A DNA stretch of 64,000 nt, taken from positions 34,870 through 98,869 of the forward strand of contig CADAAA010000009.1 in the NCBI GenBank assembly GCA_902785785.1, written 5' to 3'. The DNA is from an uncultured Bacteroidia bacterium (lineage in GTDB: Bacteria; Bacteroidota; Bacteroidia; Bacteroidales; UBA932). Each line of letters opens with the position of its first letter. The first letter of the stretch is position 1. The translations under genes were made by a program, and so were the position numbers. The notes under the pieces were generated by a model. It was not told where the DNA came from and ran no database searches. It saw nothing but the letters and a program-made list of their open reading frames with translations. Positions 52,680 through 61,249 of this stretch are shown here, piece after piece.

Positions 52680-54839
52680 ATGAAAAGAATCGTATTTTTC
52701 TCTTTGCTCCTGCTGCTGACGGTATCCTTTCGCGTTTCCGCCATTCCGGCGCGGAATATCCCGATGACCGTCCGGCAGCCTGACGGCAGCGAACTGCGCA
52801 TCATAGTATCCGGAGACGAGTTCTACCGAATGGTAAGGACGGAGGACGGATGCGCCGTCATGCAGGGTGAGGACGGATACTGGTACTACGCAGCCTATGA
52901 CATCAACGGTGCGAAGAGAAGTTCCGGAGTCCGCGTCAGCCCCATTAACGGGGCGACGGCGACGGCGGCGGCCGCTGCGGCCAGGATCATCCCCTACGGG
53001 ACTCTCCGCGCCGCAGCGGCCGGCAGGCGCGCGGCTGTAAACCGCCTCCGCGCCGAGCACCGCTTCCGCGTCCCTCCCGGGACCAAGGCAGGTCCCGTTT
53101 CCAGGAAAGCCATCATCATACTTGCACAATTCACGGACCTGGGCTTCAAGTTCGGAAGGAATGATTTCGTGAACATGCTCACCCAGAAGGGATACTCCTA
53201 CGGAGGGGCCCAGGGCAGCGCCATGGACTATTTCAATGACCAGTTCGAGGGAGCGTGCGATTTCGAGTTCATCGTCAGCCCGGTCATCACCCTCTCCAAG
53301 GGCTACGCCTACTATGGCGAGAATGACAGCCAGGGACTGGATAAACGGCCGCACGAAGCGGTTGCCGAAGCCTGCCGCCTTGTCGACGCACAGATAGACT
53401 TCTCACAATTCGACGGAGACGGAGACGGAGAGGTCGACAACGTGTTCGTTTTCGTTGCCGGGCATGACGAAGCTGAAGGAGCCAGTCCTGCACATATCTG
53501 GTCGCACCAGTGGTATCTGGACGAAGCCGGCGTAAGGCTCAACCTGGACGGGACCAAGATCAACTCCTACGCCATCTCGACCGAACTTACTTACGATTTC
53601 GACCACGGCACGCATAAAGAGATATTCACGGGTATCGGCACATTCTGCCACGAATACAGCCATGCCCTCGGGCTTTGGGACCTGTACGACACCGACGGCG
53701 AAGACAGCGGCGGCCTGTATGAGTTCGGAGATGAAAAAAGCCGTGGAGCCGTATGGGGCTATACCAGCCTTATGGACCACGGCAACTACAACAACAACGG
53801 CAACACCCCTCCCAACTACAACGCCATGGAGCTCTGGTCCCTCGGCCTTGGCAATGCCGAGACCCTTGAAATCGGCCAGCAGATACTTGCCCCCCTGGGT
53901 TCCCAGAAGCGCTACTTCATATCGGAAACCGATGCGGAGGGAGAATACTATTTCTTCGAATGCCGCGCAGCCGAAGGCTGGGACAGTTTCGTAGGCGGTT
54001 CCGGCATGCTCATTTATCACTATGATGCTTCGGACAACGATGCGGGATACTCCACGTCTGAACGTCACAACCTTACCGCCCGGGAAAGGTGGTGGTACAA
54101 TCAAGCCAACTGCAATCCTGACCACCCCTGCTTCGACCTTATCGAGGCCGTCCCCATCGCTAAGGATGTCTATTCGGTATTCTGGCCAAACGGAACCCAT
54201 ACATCCTTCAATGCAGGCACGACTCCGTCTTTCGTATCCTGGAGCGGAAAGGAAGCGGAGATAGGCCTCAACGGCATAAGCAGGGAAGGCAATTTCATCA
54301 AGTTCACCGTGACAGGTTCACTGTCCATCGAGAAGGTCGAGGAATTCCAGGACGCAGCCATCGTCCTGTGGACGATGCTGGATCAGTCTGAAAGCGGATC
54401 CAGCATATCCATAGAAGGCGGCTCGCTCCGGAAGGAGTTTACCGTAAAGCCTTACGCTCCCGGAAGCTATTCCTATACTTTCGAGGGCCTCCAGCCAAAC
54501 ACCACTTACAATGTGGCCGTTTTCAAGCCCGGAGACCGCAAAAAGAGCGTTTCCGCCAGCTTTACCACCAAGAAATACTACAAGGACGGCTATCCTTTCA
54601 TCTATCTGAACTCCGCCGAACGCAACGCGAACGGATCATTTAAGAAGAACGGCAAGATGCCGCTGCGCGTCTTCAATGCGCCAGATGCCGCAAAGGTTAC
54701 CTGGGATTTCGGAAGCAATGTCCTAAGCACCGATGGTTCCGGATACTATACCATCTTGGGCAACGGTACTTTGAAGGCCATCATAGACTACAACAACGGC
54801 ACGCGCGACATCATCTCTAAAACAATCACCGTACAATGA
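52680..54839 (+). CDS. M6 family (immune inhibitor A-like) secreted metallopeptidase
   Basis: The 719-residue product has a signal peptide, a propeptide-like region (IPMTVRQPDGSELRIIVSGDEF; GCAVMQGEDGYWYYAAYD), an Ala/Arg-rich linker at about residues 95-130 and the catalytic domain with zinc motif HEYSH at 324-328 followed by ALGLWDLYD. ALIILAQFTDLGFKFG-type and DYFNDQFEGACDFEF blocks are characteristic of M6. C-terminal segments look like fibronectin III or Ig-like domains. The next small lipoprotein gene overlaps its stop by four bases (ATGA), so they are coupled. Confidence 0.9.
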   Translation: MKRIVFFSLLLLLTVSFRVSAIPARNIPMTVRQPDGSELRIIVSGDEFYRMVRTEDGCAVMQGEDGYWYYAAYDINGAKRSSGVRVSPINGATATAAAAAARIIPYGTLRAAAAGRRAAVNRLRAEHRFRVPPGTKAGPVSRKAIIILAQFTDLGFKFGRNDFVNMLTQKGYSYGGAQGSAMDYFNDQFEGACDFEFIVSPVITLSKGYAYYGENDSQGLDKRPHEAVAEACRLVDAQIDFSQFDGDGDGEVDNVFVFVAGHDEAEGASPAHIWSHQWYLDEAGVRLNLDGTKINSYAISTELTYDFDHGTHKEIFTGIGTFCHEYSHALGLWDLYDTDGEDSGGLYEFGDEKSRGAVWGYTSLMDHGNYNNNGNTPPNYNAMELWSLGLGNAETLEIGQQILAPLGSQKRYFISETDAEGEYYFFECRAAEGWDSFVGGSGMLIYHYDASDNDAGYSTSERHNLTARERWWYNQANCNPDHPCFDLIEAVPIAKDVYSVFWPNGTHTSFNAGTTPSFVSWSGKEAEIGLNGISREGNFIKFTVTGSLSIEKVEEFQDAAIVLWTMLDQSESGSSISIEGGSLRKEFTVKPYAPGSYSYTFEGLQPNTTYNVAVFKPGDRKKSVSASFTTKKYYKDGYPFIYLNSAERNANGSFKKNGKMPLRVFNAPDAAKVTWDFGSNVLSTDGSGYYTILGNGTLKAIIDYNNGTRDIISKTITVQ

Positions 54840-55255
54840 AACGCCTCAATATTATATATATTGCACTCTTCCTGCTTGCGGTGTCACAGTTCACTTCGTG
54901 TACAGGGAACAAGGTCGACCCCGAGTTCGTGGCGACTTCAGACTTCAGCCTCAAGGTGAAGGACGACATGGTGTTCAGATACGATCCCCTTACCTGCCAG
55001 GTAGCTTTCAACCGTGAGAAAGGCGAATTCCGCGTGCATACCGACAACATGTCCGACTATTACTGCCTCAACCTGAGCTACGTCCCGACAGGAGAAGGAC
55101 AGAAGGTAAAGGGCGGCATTACCTGGACAAGCCGCAGCGACGTTGTCACCAGAAACGGCCTCACCTTCGTGGTAAAGAAGGTTGACAGGTCCGGGAAGAT
55201 GTGGCTCTGGTGCCGCAAGGAAAGGATAGGCGCCGTCATACAGGTTTTGGATTGA
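54836..55255 (+). CDS. Small lipoprotein of unknown function, coupled to the M6 peptidase
   Basis: The 139-residue product has a lipobox Cys at residue 22 (VSQFTSCTGNK). The mature part is beta-rich with VATSDFSLKVKDDMVFRYDP, GGITWTSRSDVVTRNGLTFVVKKV and two internal cysteines. I do not recognise a family. Its start overlaps the M6 stop by four bases, so it is made together with that peptidase and might assist, anchor or inhibit it. A C1B peptidase gene follows after 18 bases. Confidence 0.7.
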   Translation: MKRLNIIYIALFLLAVSQFTSCTGNKVDPEFVATSDFSLKVKDDMVFRYDPLTCQVAFNREKGEFRVHTDNMSDYYCLNLSYVPTGEGQKVKGGITWTSRSDVVTRNGLTFVVKKVDRSGKMWLWCRKERIGAVIQVLD

Positions 55256-55273
55256 TTTGAAAAACATAACGAC

Positions 55274-56668
55274 ATGAAGATGAAAAGACTAGCCATCGCG
55301 GCTGCGGCCGTGCTGCTCATCCCCGCCGGGATGAGCGCCCAGACCGCCGGCGGCGGCATCTCCGCCGACATGCTGAAGGAGATCAGCAAGGGATACGCCG
55401 GTACCGCCGCCGACAAGGCGCTCCGCAACGCCCTCAACACCACCTCTATCACCATCCTCGCCGAGAATGCGGACAATCTTGCCATGATTGACACGCATTT
55501 CTCCGACAAGGTGAAGACACGTGGCATAACCGACCAGAAGTCTTCCGGAAGGTGCTGGCTATTCTCCGGACTCAATGTCTTGAGAGCCAGGATGATCGAC
55601 AAGTTCGACCTCGGCGATTTCTCGTTCTCGCAGAATTACCTGTTCTTCTACGACCAGCTGGAGAAAGCCAACCTCTTCCTCCAGGGAGTCATCGATACCC
55701 GCGACCTGCCGTTCGATGACCGCAAGGTCGACTGGCTTTTCGCCAACCCTATCGGTGACGGCGGCCAGTTCACCGGCGTCTCCAACCTTATCATGAAGTA
55801 CGGCCTCGTGCCGGCGGAGGTCATGCCCGAGACGCTCAACGCCAACAGCACCTCCGCAATGTCCACCCAGATCAAGACCCTGCTGCGCCAGGACGGTCTG
55901 AAACTCCGCGCCGCCGGGCGCAGGGACGATCTCCAGGCTATGAAGACCGAAATGCTGAAGGATGTCTACCACATCCTCGCCCTCTGCCTCGGAGTACCGC
56001 CCACCGAGTTCGAATGGGCGCGTTACAACTCCAAGGGAGAGTTCGTAAGCAGCAAGGTGTACACGCCCAAGGCATTCTATGAGGAGTTCATCGGAGCTGA
56101 TCTGGAGAACAACTACATCATGGTCATGAACGACCCTACCCGCGAGTATGGCAAGGTGTACGAGATCGACTATGACCGCCATGTCTATGACGGCCAGAAC
56201 TGGCTGTACATCAACCTCCCCATCGAGAGGATCAAGGAGATGGCCATCGCGTCCATCAAGGACAATACCGCGATGTACTTCTCCTGCGACGTGAACAAGT
56301 TCCTCAACCGCAGCAAAGGTGTCGCGGACCTCAACAACTTCGATTACGACTCTCTCATGGGGGTGGAATTCACCATGGACAAGCGTGAGCGCATCATGAC
56401 GCACGCGAGCGGCTCAACCCACGCGATGACACTCATGGCTGTAGACCTTGACGCTTCCGGAAAGCCCAGGAAATGGATGGTCGAGAACAGTTGGGGTGCA
56501 TCTTCCGGTTACAAGGGACATATCATCATGACAGACGAGTGGTTCAACGAGTACATGTTCCGCCTCGTGCTCGAGAAGAAATACGTCCCCGCCGACGTCC
56601 TGAAGATGCTCGAGCAGAAGCCTGTCCTCCTGCCCGCCTGGGATCCCATGTTCCTTCCCGAAGAATAG
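55274..56668 (+). CDS. Exported C1B (aminopeptidase C/bleomycin hydrolase-like) cysteine peptidase
   Basis: The 464-residue product has a signal peptide (cleaved near GMSAQ) and the papain-fold triad of the C1B group: Cys94 in SSGRCWLFSGLNVLRA, His383 in GSTHAMTLMAVDL and Asn near 405 in WMVENSWGASSG. Classic PepC and bleomycin hydrolase are cytoplasmic; the exported form is typical of Bacteroidales. It probably trims peptides made by the M6 and C11 enzymes nearby. The next gene starts four bases after the stop. Confidence 0.9.
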   Translation: MKMKRLAIAAAAVLLIPAGMSAQTAGGGISADMLKEISKGYAGTAADKALRNALNTTSITILAENADNLAMIDTHFSDKVKTRGITDQKSSGRCWLFSGLNVLRARMIDKFDLGDFSFSQNYLFFYDQLEKANLFLQGVIDTRDLPFDDRKVDWLFANPIGDGGQFTGVSNLIMKYGLVPAEVMPETLNANSTSAMSTQIKTLLRQDGLKLRAAGRRDDLQAMKTEMLKDVYHILALCLGVPPTEFEWARYNSKGEFVSSKVYTPKAFYEEFIGADLENNYIMVMNDPTREYGKVYEIDYDRHVYDGQNWLYINLPIERIKEMAIASIKDNTAMYFSCDVNKFLNRSKGVADLNNFDYDSLMGVEFTMDKRERIMTHASGSTHAMTLMAVDLDASGKPRKWMVENSWGASSGYKGHIIMTDEWFNEYMFRLVLEKKYVPADVLKMLEQKPVLLPAWDPMFLPEE

Positions 56669-56672
56669 AAGT

Positions 56673-57305
56673 ATGAAACACCTGGCTTTTTTTGCGGCCG
56701 CCATGGCGGCCGCATGTCTTATCTCCTGCAAGGATAGGAAGCACGAAGTCCCGGAGGAGGCCGTCCAGGCTGACACCGTACTGACGGAGCACGCCTGGAC
56801 GCCCGTCGACCCCATGGAACTCAATATGAATCCCGTCTCCGATTTCGCCCAGGACTGGATGGCACTTGCCATGGGCAACAGCCGCCATTTCAATTCCATG
56901 ACCATTTCGTGGGGGACGATAGGAGAGCTGTGGAACAAGCCCGTCGTGATCGTCTTCGTCTCATCCGACAGGGCTTCCAAGCAAATGATGGACGAAAACG
57001 CATATTTCACCGTGACGGGTTTCCCCCGCACCAAGGCGTGCAAGGATGCGCTCGTCTATATCGGCACGCATTCGCTGCGCGACGACCCTGACAAGACCGC
57101 CAACGCCGGCCTGACCGTGGAGTTCACCGAGGCCGGCAATCCCATCTTCGCGGAAGGCCGACTGGCCATGGAATGCCGCAAGATGTATTCAGCGCCCTTC
57201 GACCTCAACAGGGTGCCGCAGGACATCCGCGAACGCATGTACGACGAGATGGGTGTCCACACGATGTATATCGGGGAGATTACCGGCGTTTGGGAAAAGA
57301 AGTAG
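56673..57305 (+). CDS. Flavin reductase-like lipoprotein
   Basis: The 210-residue product has a lipobox Cys (AACLISCKDR) and a split-barrel flavin-binding-like domain: FAQDWMALAMGNSRHFNSMTISWGTIGELWNKPVVIVFVSS and later NAYFTVTGF resemble the start of flavin reductase family proteins (NxMTxSWG... region). Most members are cytoplasmic, so export as a lipoprotein is unusual, though known in Bacteroidales. It follows the C1B peptidase gene by four bases. Its last 26 bases overlap the end of the convergent permease gene. Activity and flavin binding are not proven. Confidence 0.65.
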   Translation: MKHLAFFAAAMAAACLISCKDRKHEVPEEAVQADTVLTEHAWTPVDPMELNMNPVSDFAQDWMALAMGNSRHFNSMTISWGTIGELWNKPVVIVFVSSDRASKQMMDENAYFTVTGFPRTKACKDALVYIGTHSLRDDPDKTANAGLTVEFTEAGNPIFAEGRLAMECRKMYSAPFDLNRVPQDIRERMYDEMGVHTMYIGEITGVWEKK

Positions 57306-58497
57306 AGACCGGTATAAGCGCTATCAGATAACCTATGACAGCTACGCTCAGCGATGTGACGAGCACGTCGCTCCAGCGCAACTGGACAGGGTATGTGGAT
57401 ACGAGATAATTGCCCGGCATCGGTATAAGCCCGAACTTCTGCTGGATGAGCGTAATGCCTATGCCGAGGATGAGGCCTATGGCAAGTCCCAGGAGCGAAA
57501 TAAGCCATCCTTCGAGTACGAAGAACTTGCGGATCAGGGTATCCGGAGCGCCCATGCTGCGGAAAGTCCCTATGTCCTCCTGCTTCTCGATGATGAGCAT
57601 CGAAAGGCTTCCGAAAATATTGAAGGCAATGATGATGATGATGAAAACGAGTATGAGGAAGAGAGATGCTTTCTCATACTTCATCATTTTATAGAGGGAC
57701 TCGTTCTGATGTATGCGGTCGGCAAGTTTGAAACCGTCACCCAGAAGCGACGTGAGCGTACTTTCGAACTCCTTGCGCTGACGGCGGGTGCAATCAGGCG
57801 TGAGGCGTATCTCCACGCCCGTGACCTCATCGGTATAACCGAGCAAGGTGCGCATGGACTCCATCGGCAGGATGACCAGGGAAGCGTCGACGTCCGAGTT
57901 GATGGAAAACACGCAGGACGGTCTCGCCTTGACGGAATGGACGGAAGCGGTGGGATTGGTAAGGGAAATGTTCCCCGACCTGTCCGGGAACCAAATCTCC
58001 AACGGCGCGATGAAGTTCGGGCTGATGCCCATCTTGTAAGCGAAACCGGAGCCCACCGCCGCCATAGGCAGGGAGCCGTTGTGGAGGCGGAACTCCCCTA
58101 TCCTTACATGCTCGCGTATGCCGGACTCTTCCTCGAAAACTGCGTCCACTCCCTTAGCCTTGGCCACTCCCTGACGTCCCTCGTAGCTGACGAAGACATT
58201 CTCCTGCAGCACCTCGCTCATGTTCAGTACATACGGGCATGAATACGCCCAGTCGAAGGCCTCCCCTTCCGGAACGAAGGCCTTGCCGCGTGCGGGTGTG
58301 ACGAGGTAATCCGGGTCAAGGTCGCTGAGAGACTTGCGGATGATGCCGTCGAAGCCGTTGTATACGGACAGGAAAATGATGAGGGCGGCCGTTCCAATGG
58401 CCATGCCTATGACGCTTATCGCCGAGATGATGTTTATGACATTGTGGGACTTCCTGGCGAAAAGGTAACGGCCGGCTATGAAGAACGGCAGGTTCAT
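57280..58497 (-). CDS. LolC/LolE-like ABC transporter permease
   Basis: The 405-residue product has the FtsX/MacB permease layout: one N-terminal helix (NIISAISVIGMAIGTAALIIFLSVYNGFDGII), a large periplasmic domain and three C-terminal helices, with the conserved EKQEDIGTFRSMGAPDTLIRKFFVLEG loop of the LolC/E group. It would work with an ATPase encoded elsewhere in releasing lipoproteins from the inner membrane or related transport. Its ATG overlaps the rbfA stop by one base. It is third in the tyrS-rbfA-permease transcript. Confidence 0.88.
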   Translation of the reverse strand: MNLPFFIAGRYLFARKSHNVINIISAISVIGMAIGTAALIIFLSVYNGFDGIIRKSLSDLDPDYLVTPARGKAFVPEGEAFDWAYSCPYVLNMSEVLQENVFVSYEGRQGVAKAKGVDAVFEEESGIREHVRIGEFRLHNGSLPMAAVGSGFAYKMGISPNFIAPLEIWFPDRSGNISLTNPTASVHSVKARPSCVFSINSDVDASLVILPMESMRTLLGYTDEVTGVEIRLTPDCTRRQRKEFESTLTSLLGDGFKLADRIHQNESLYKMMKYEKASLFLILVFIIIIIAFNIFGSLSMLIIEKQEDIGTFRSMGAPDTLIRKFFVLEGWLISLLGLAIGLILGIGITLIQQKFGLIPMPGNYLVSTYPVQLRWSDVLVTSLSVAVIGYLIALIPVSTSFPKRR

Positions 58498-58844
58498 TAC
58501 ATCTTGAGCAACTTTTCGATATGCTCGGCATAGTCGAGCGACGTGTCCAGATAGAAGACTATCTCAGGGACGATCCTGAGCTGCTTGGCCACCATGTGGC
58601 CGAGCTCGCCGCGGTATGTACGGACATTGTCGTTCAGGATGCCCATGACCTCTTCCGCCTTGGCCGAAGGGAAGATGCTGACATAGGTCTTGGCAATCGA
58701 AAGGTCGGGGCTCACGCGTACCTCGCTGACGGTCACCATGGCGCCGCCGAAGGCGGCCATGCCCTTGCTGCGCAGGATCTCGGCCATGTCCTTCTGGATC
58801 TCCCGCGCAACCTTGAGCTGCCTTGTACTCGGTGCCTTCTCCAT
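58497..58844 (-). CDS. rbfA: Ribosome-binding factor A
   Basis: The 115-residue product has the KH-like fold of RbfA: RQLKVAREIQKDMAEILRS near the start, VTVSEVRVSPDLSIAKTYVSIFP and MVAKQLRIVPEIVFYLDTSLDYAEHIEKLL. It assists late maturation of the 30S subunit. It lies two bases after tyrS and overlaps the permease start by one base. Confidence 0.95.
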   Translation of the reverse strand: MEKAPSTRQLKVAREIQKDMAEILRSKGMAAFGGAMVTVSEVRVSPDLSIAKTYVSIFPSAKAEEVMGILNDNVRTYRGELGHMVAKQLRIVPEIVFYLDTSLDYAEHIEKLLKM

Positions 58845-58846
58845 GC

Positions 58847-60136
58847 CTACTTCACGTTTATGATGTAATAGTCCTTCTTGCCCTTCTGGGCCAGGATGTA
58901 CTTGCCGTCGATGATGTCATCCTCGGTGAGCATCCCGTTGGGATCCGTGCGCTTCTCCTTGTTGAGCGAGAAACCGTTGCCCTGGATCATCTTGCGTGCC
59001 TCGCCCTTGGAGGGGAACACGGAGGTCTCGACCGCCAGCGCGTCAAGCAGCCCCAAAGGGAGCTTCGAGCGCTCGATGTCAAAGGTCGGAACGCCGTCGA
59101 ACACGGCAAGGAAGGTCTTCTCGTCCAGGCTGCGGAGATCCTCGGCCGTAGCCTTCCCGAACAGCATCTGGGAAGCCTTGACGGCATTGTCGTATTCCTT
59201 CTCACCATGTACCATGATGGTCACCTCCCTGGCGAGAAGCCTCTGAAGCTCGCGGCGCTCGGGGCAGGCCCTGTGGGCCTCGATCGCGGACTCGATAGTC
59301 TCGCGGTCAAGCATGGTGAATATCTTGATGTAGCGCTCCGCATCAGCGTCGGATACGTTGAGCCAGAACTGGTAGAACTGGTAAGGGGTGGTGCGCTCGG
59401 CGTCAAGCCAGACATTACCCTTCTCGGTCTTGCCGAACTTGCCGCCGTCAGCCTTGGTGATGAGAGGGCAGGTAAGGGCGTGGGCTTCCTTGCCGAGTAC
59501 GCGGCGGATAAGCTCAGTGCCGGTGGTGATGTTGCCCCACTGGTCGGCGCCGCCGAGCTGGAGATGCACGTTCCTGTGCTCATAGAGGTACAGGAAGTCA
59601 TATCCCTGAAGCAACTGGTAGGTGAACTCCGTGAAGGACATGCCCTCCGAAGAGTCGCGGCTGAGGCGCTTCTTGACGGAGTCCTTGGACATCATATAGT
59701 TTACGGTGATAAGCTTGCCGATGTCGCGGGTGAAATTGATGAAGGTATAGTCCTTCATCCAGTCGTAATTATTCACCAGCTCCGCCTTGTTGGGGGCGTC
59801 CGACTCGAAGTCGAGGAAACGCGACAACTGGGCCTTGATGCAGGCAACGTTGTGAGCGAGGGTTTCCTCGTCCAGAAGGTTGCGCTCCTGGCTCTTCATC
59901 GAAGGGTCGCCTATCATGCCCGTGGCCCCTCCGACAAGTGCGAAAGGCTTGTTGCCGCAGGCCTGGAAATGCTTGAGTATCATGATACTGACCAGATGCC
60001 CGATATGGAGGCTGTCACCCGTGGGGTCGATGCCGACATATGCAGACATGGGTCCTTTCTTGAGTTCTTCTTCGGTCCCGGGGGTAAGGTCATGTATCAT
60101 GCCCCTCCACCTGAGTTCTTCTACGAAATTCTTCAT
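58847..60136 (-). CDS. tyrS: Tyrosyl-tRNA synthetase
   Basis: The 429-residue class I synthetase has the HIGH motif at residues 44-47 (DSLHIGHL), tyrosine-binding [29 protein letters not shown], the KMSKS equivalent KFGKT and a C-terminal S4 RNA-binding domain ([15 protein letters not shown]). It is the first gene of a tyrS-rbfA-permease run, divergent from tpiA, with a TATCTTTG box at 60169-60176. Confidence 0.98.
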   Translation of the reverse strand: MKNFVEELRWRGMIHDLTPGTEEELKKGPMSAYVGIDPTGDSLHIGHLVSIMILKHFQACGNKPFALVGGATGMIGDPSMKSQERNLLDEETLAHNVACIKAQLSRFLDFESDAPNKAELVNNYDWMKDYTFINFTRDIGKLITVNYMMSKDSVKKRLSRDSSEGMSFTEFTYQLLQGYDFLYLYEHRNVHLQLGGADQWGNITTGTELIRRVLGKEAHALTCPLITKADGGKFGKTEKGNVWLDAERTTPYQFYQFWLNVSDADAERYIKIFTMLDRETIESAIEAHRACPERRELQRLLAREVTIMVHGEKEYDNAVKASQMLFGKATAEDLRSLDEKTFLAVFDGVPTFDIERSKLPLGLLDALAVETSVFPSKGEARKMIQGNGFSLNKEKRTDPNGMLTEDDIIDGKYILAQKGKKDYYIINVK

Positions 60137-60168
60137 CGAATGAATTGATTCTGAGTTTTACAATCATG

Positions 60169-60176
60169 CAAAGATA
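60169..60176 (-). promoter_or_regulatory. Predicted -7 box of tyrS
   Basis: The minus strand reads TATCTTTG, 32 bases before the ATG at 60136. Confidence 0.55.
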
Positions 60177-60199
60177 GACATTATTTCCGGAATATTGAG

Positions 60200-60207
60200 T
60201 ATATTTG
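60200..60207 (+). promoter_or_regulatory. Predicted -7 box of tpiA
   Basis: TATATTTG, full match, 37 bases before the ATG at 60245. Confidence 0.55.
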
Positions 60208-60244
60208 CAGTCTACGGAAATCAACGAACTATTATAACACAATT

Positions 60245-61000
60245 ATGAGAAAGAACATTGTAGCAGGTAACTGGAAAATGAACACCACAGTTCCTGAAGG
60301 CATCGAGCTTGCCAAGGCAGTCGTCGCAAGGTCCGCAGAGGTCCCTGCAGAAGTCAAACTGATCGTCGCCACCCCCTTCACCCATCTGTATCCCGTCGCA
60401 GAGGTCGTCAAGGGTACCGTCGTGGGCCTGTCCGCCGAGAACTGCGCGGACCACGCCAAGGGCGCTTACACCGGCGAGGTTTCGGCCGATATGCTCGTTT
60501 CTGCAGGTTGCGAATATACCATCCTCGGACACTCAGAGCGCCGTCAGTATTACGGCGAGACCGATGAGAAACTTGTCGAAAAGACAAAGCTTGCCCTCGG
60601 CGCAGGCCTGAAGGTCATCCTCTGCGTCGGCGAGAACCTTGACGAGCGCGAAGCCGGCAAGCATTTCGACGTCTGCGAGGCCCAGATCAAGAACGTCCTC
60701 TACAACTTCACCGCCGAAGACATGAAGAGCATCATCGTCGCCTACGAGCCCGTCTGGGCCATCGGTACCGGCAAGACTGCCACTTCCGAGCAGGCCGAGG
60801 AGATCCACGCCTTCATCCGCAAGGTCGTTGCCGACAAGTTCGGCGCCCAGGTGGCCGACGACCTCACCATCCTCTACGGCGGCAGCTGCAAGCCTTCCAA
60901 CGCCAAGGAACTCTTCGCCCAGCCCGACATCGACGGCGGCCTCATCGGCGGCGCCTCCCTCAAGGCTGATGATTTCATTGCCATCGCCCTCGCGTTCTAA
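60245..61000 (+). CDS. tpiA: Triosephosphate isomerase
   Basis: The 251-residue product interconverts glyceraldehyde 3-phosphate and dihydroxyacetone phosphate. Catalytic residues are visible: Lys11 in AGNWKMNT, His in [14 protein letters not shown] and Glu in [15 protein letters not shown], plus the phosphate-binding [11 protein letters not shown] and GGLIGGASL. Length is standard. It stands alone, followed by a hairpin-rich gap. Confidence 0.98.
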   Translation: MRKNIVAGNWKMNTTVPEGIELAKAVVARSAEVPAEVKLIVATPFTHLYPVAEVVKGTVVGLSAENCADHAKGAYTGEVSADMLVSAGCEYTILGHSERRQYYGETDEKLVEKTKLALGAGLKVILCVGENLDEREAGKHFDVCEAQIKNVLYNFTAEDMKSIIVAYEPVWAIGTGKTATSEQAEEIHAFIRKVVADKFGAQVADDLTILYGGSCKPSNAKELFAQPDIDGGLIGGASLKADDFIAIALAF

Positions 61001-61001
61001 T

Positions 61002-61039
61002 CATTCTTTTCGGAGGGGAACTGTCCTCTCCAAAGAATC
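61002..61039 (+). terminator. Long imperfect hairpin after tpiA
   Basis: ATTCTTTTCGGAGGGG pairs imperfectly with CCTCTCCAAAGAAT. Together with the palindrome at 61054-61087 it probably ends the tpiA transcript. Confidence 0.45.
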
Positions 61040-61053
61040 GTTTTATAAGCGAA

Positions 61054-61183
61054 AAAGAACAAAACGCATTGTTTTGTTCTTTTTTTTGTGTTATTCCCTC
61101 GTTTTGAGAACAAATCGTGCCGTTTTGTTCTTCGATTAAGTAATTTCACGCCGTACAAGAACAAAAACGGACAGTTTGTTCTT
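61054..61183. repeat. Three related palindromes (AGAACAAA...TTTGTTCT)
   Basis: Unit 1, 61054-61082, has a perfect 12-bp stem AAAGAACAAAAC/GTTTTGTTCTTT with loop GCATT, followed by T5. Unit 2, 61107-61131, has 11-bp arms with one mismatch. Unit 3, 61157-61183, has nine-base arms AAGAACAAA/TTTGTTCTT. Centres are about 50 bp apart. Unit 1 can act as a terminator of tpiA; the others lack T runs and lie upstream of the aminotransferase promoter. Confidence 0.7.
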
Positions 61184-61220
61184 TCTTTCCAATGAAGAAT
61201 AATGTTAAAGGGATATTGAT

Positions 61221-61228
61221 TATATTTG
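61221..61228 (+). promoter_or_regulatory. Predicted -7 box of the aminotransferase gene
   Basis: TATATTTG, full match, 21 bases before the ATG at 61250. An in-frame TTG at 61226 lies inside this box, which rules against the longer reading. An SD-like AAGGA precedes the ATG. Confidence 0.6.
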
Positions 61229-61249
61229 TCACTGATTAAAGCCAAGGAT

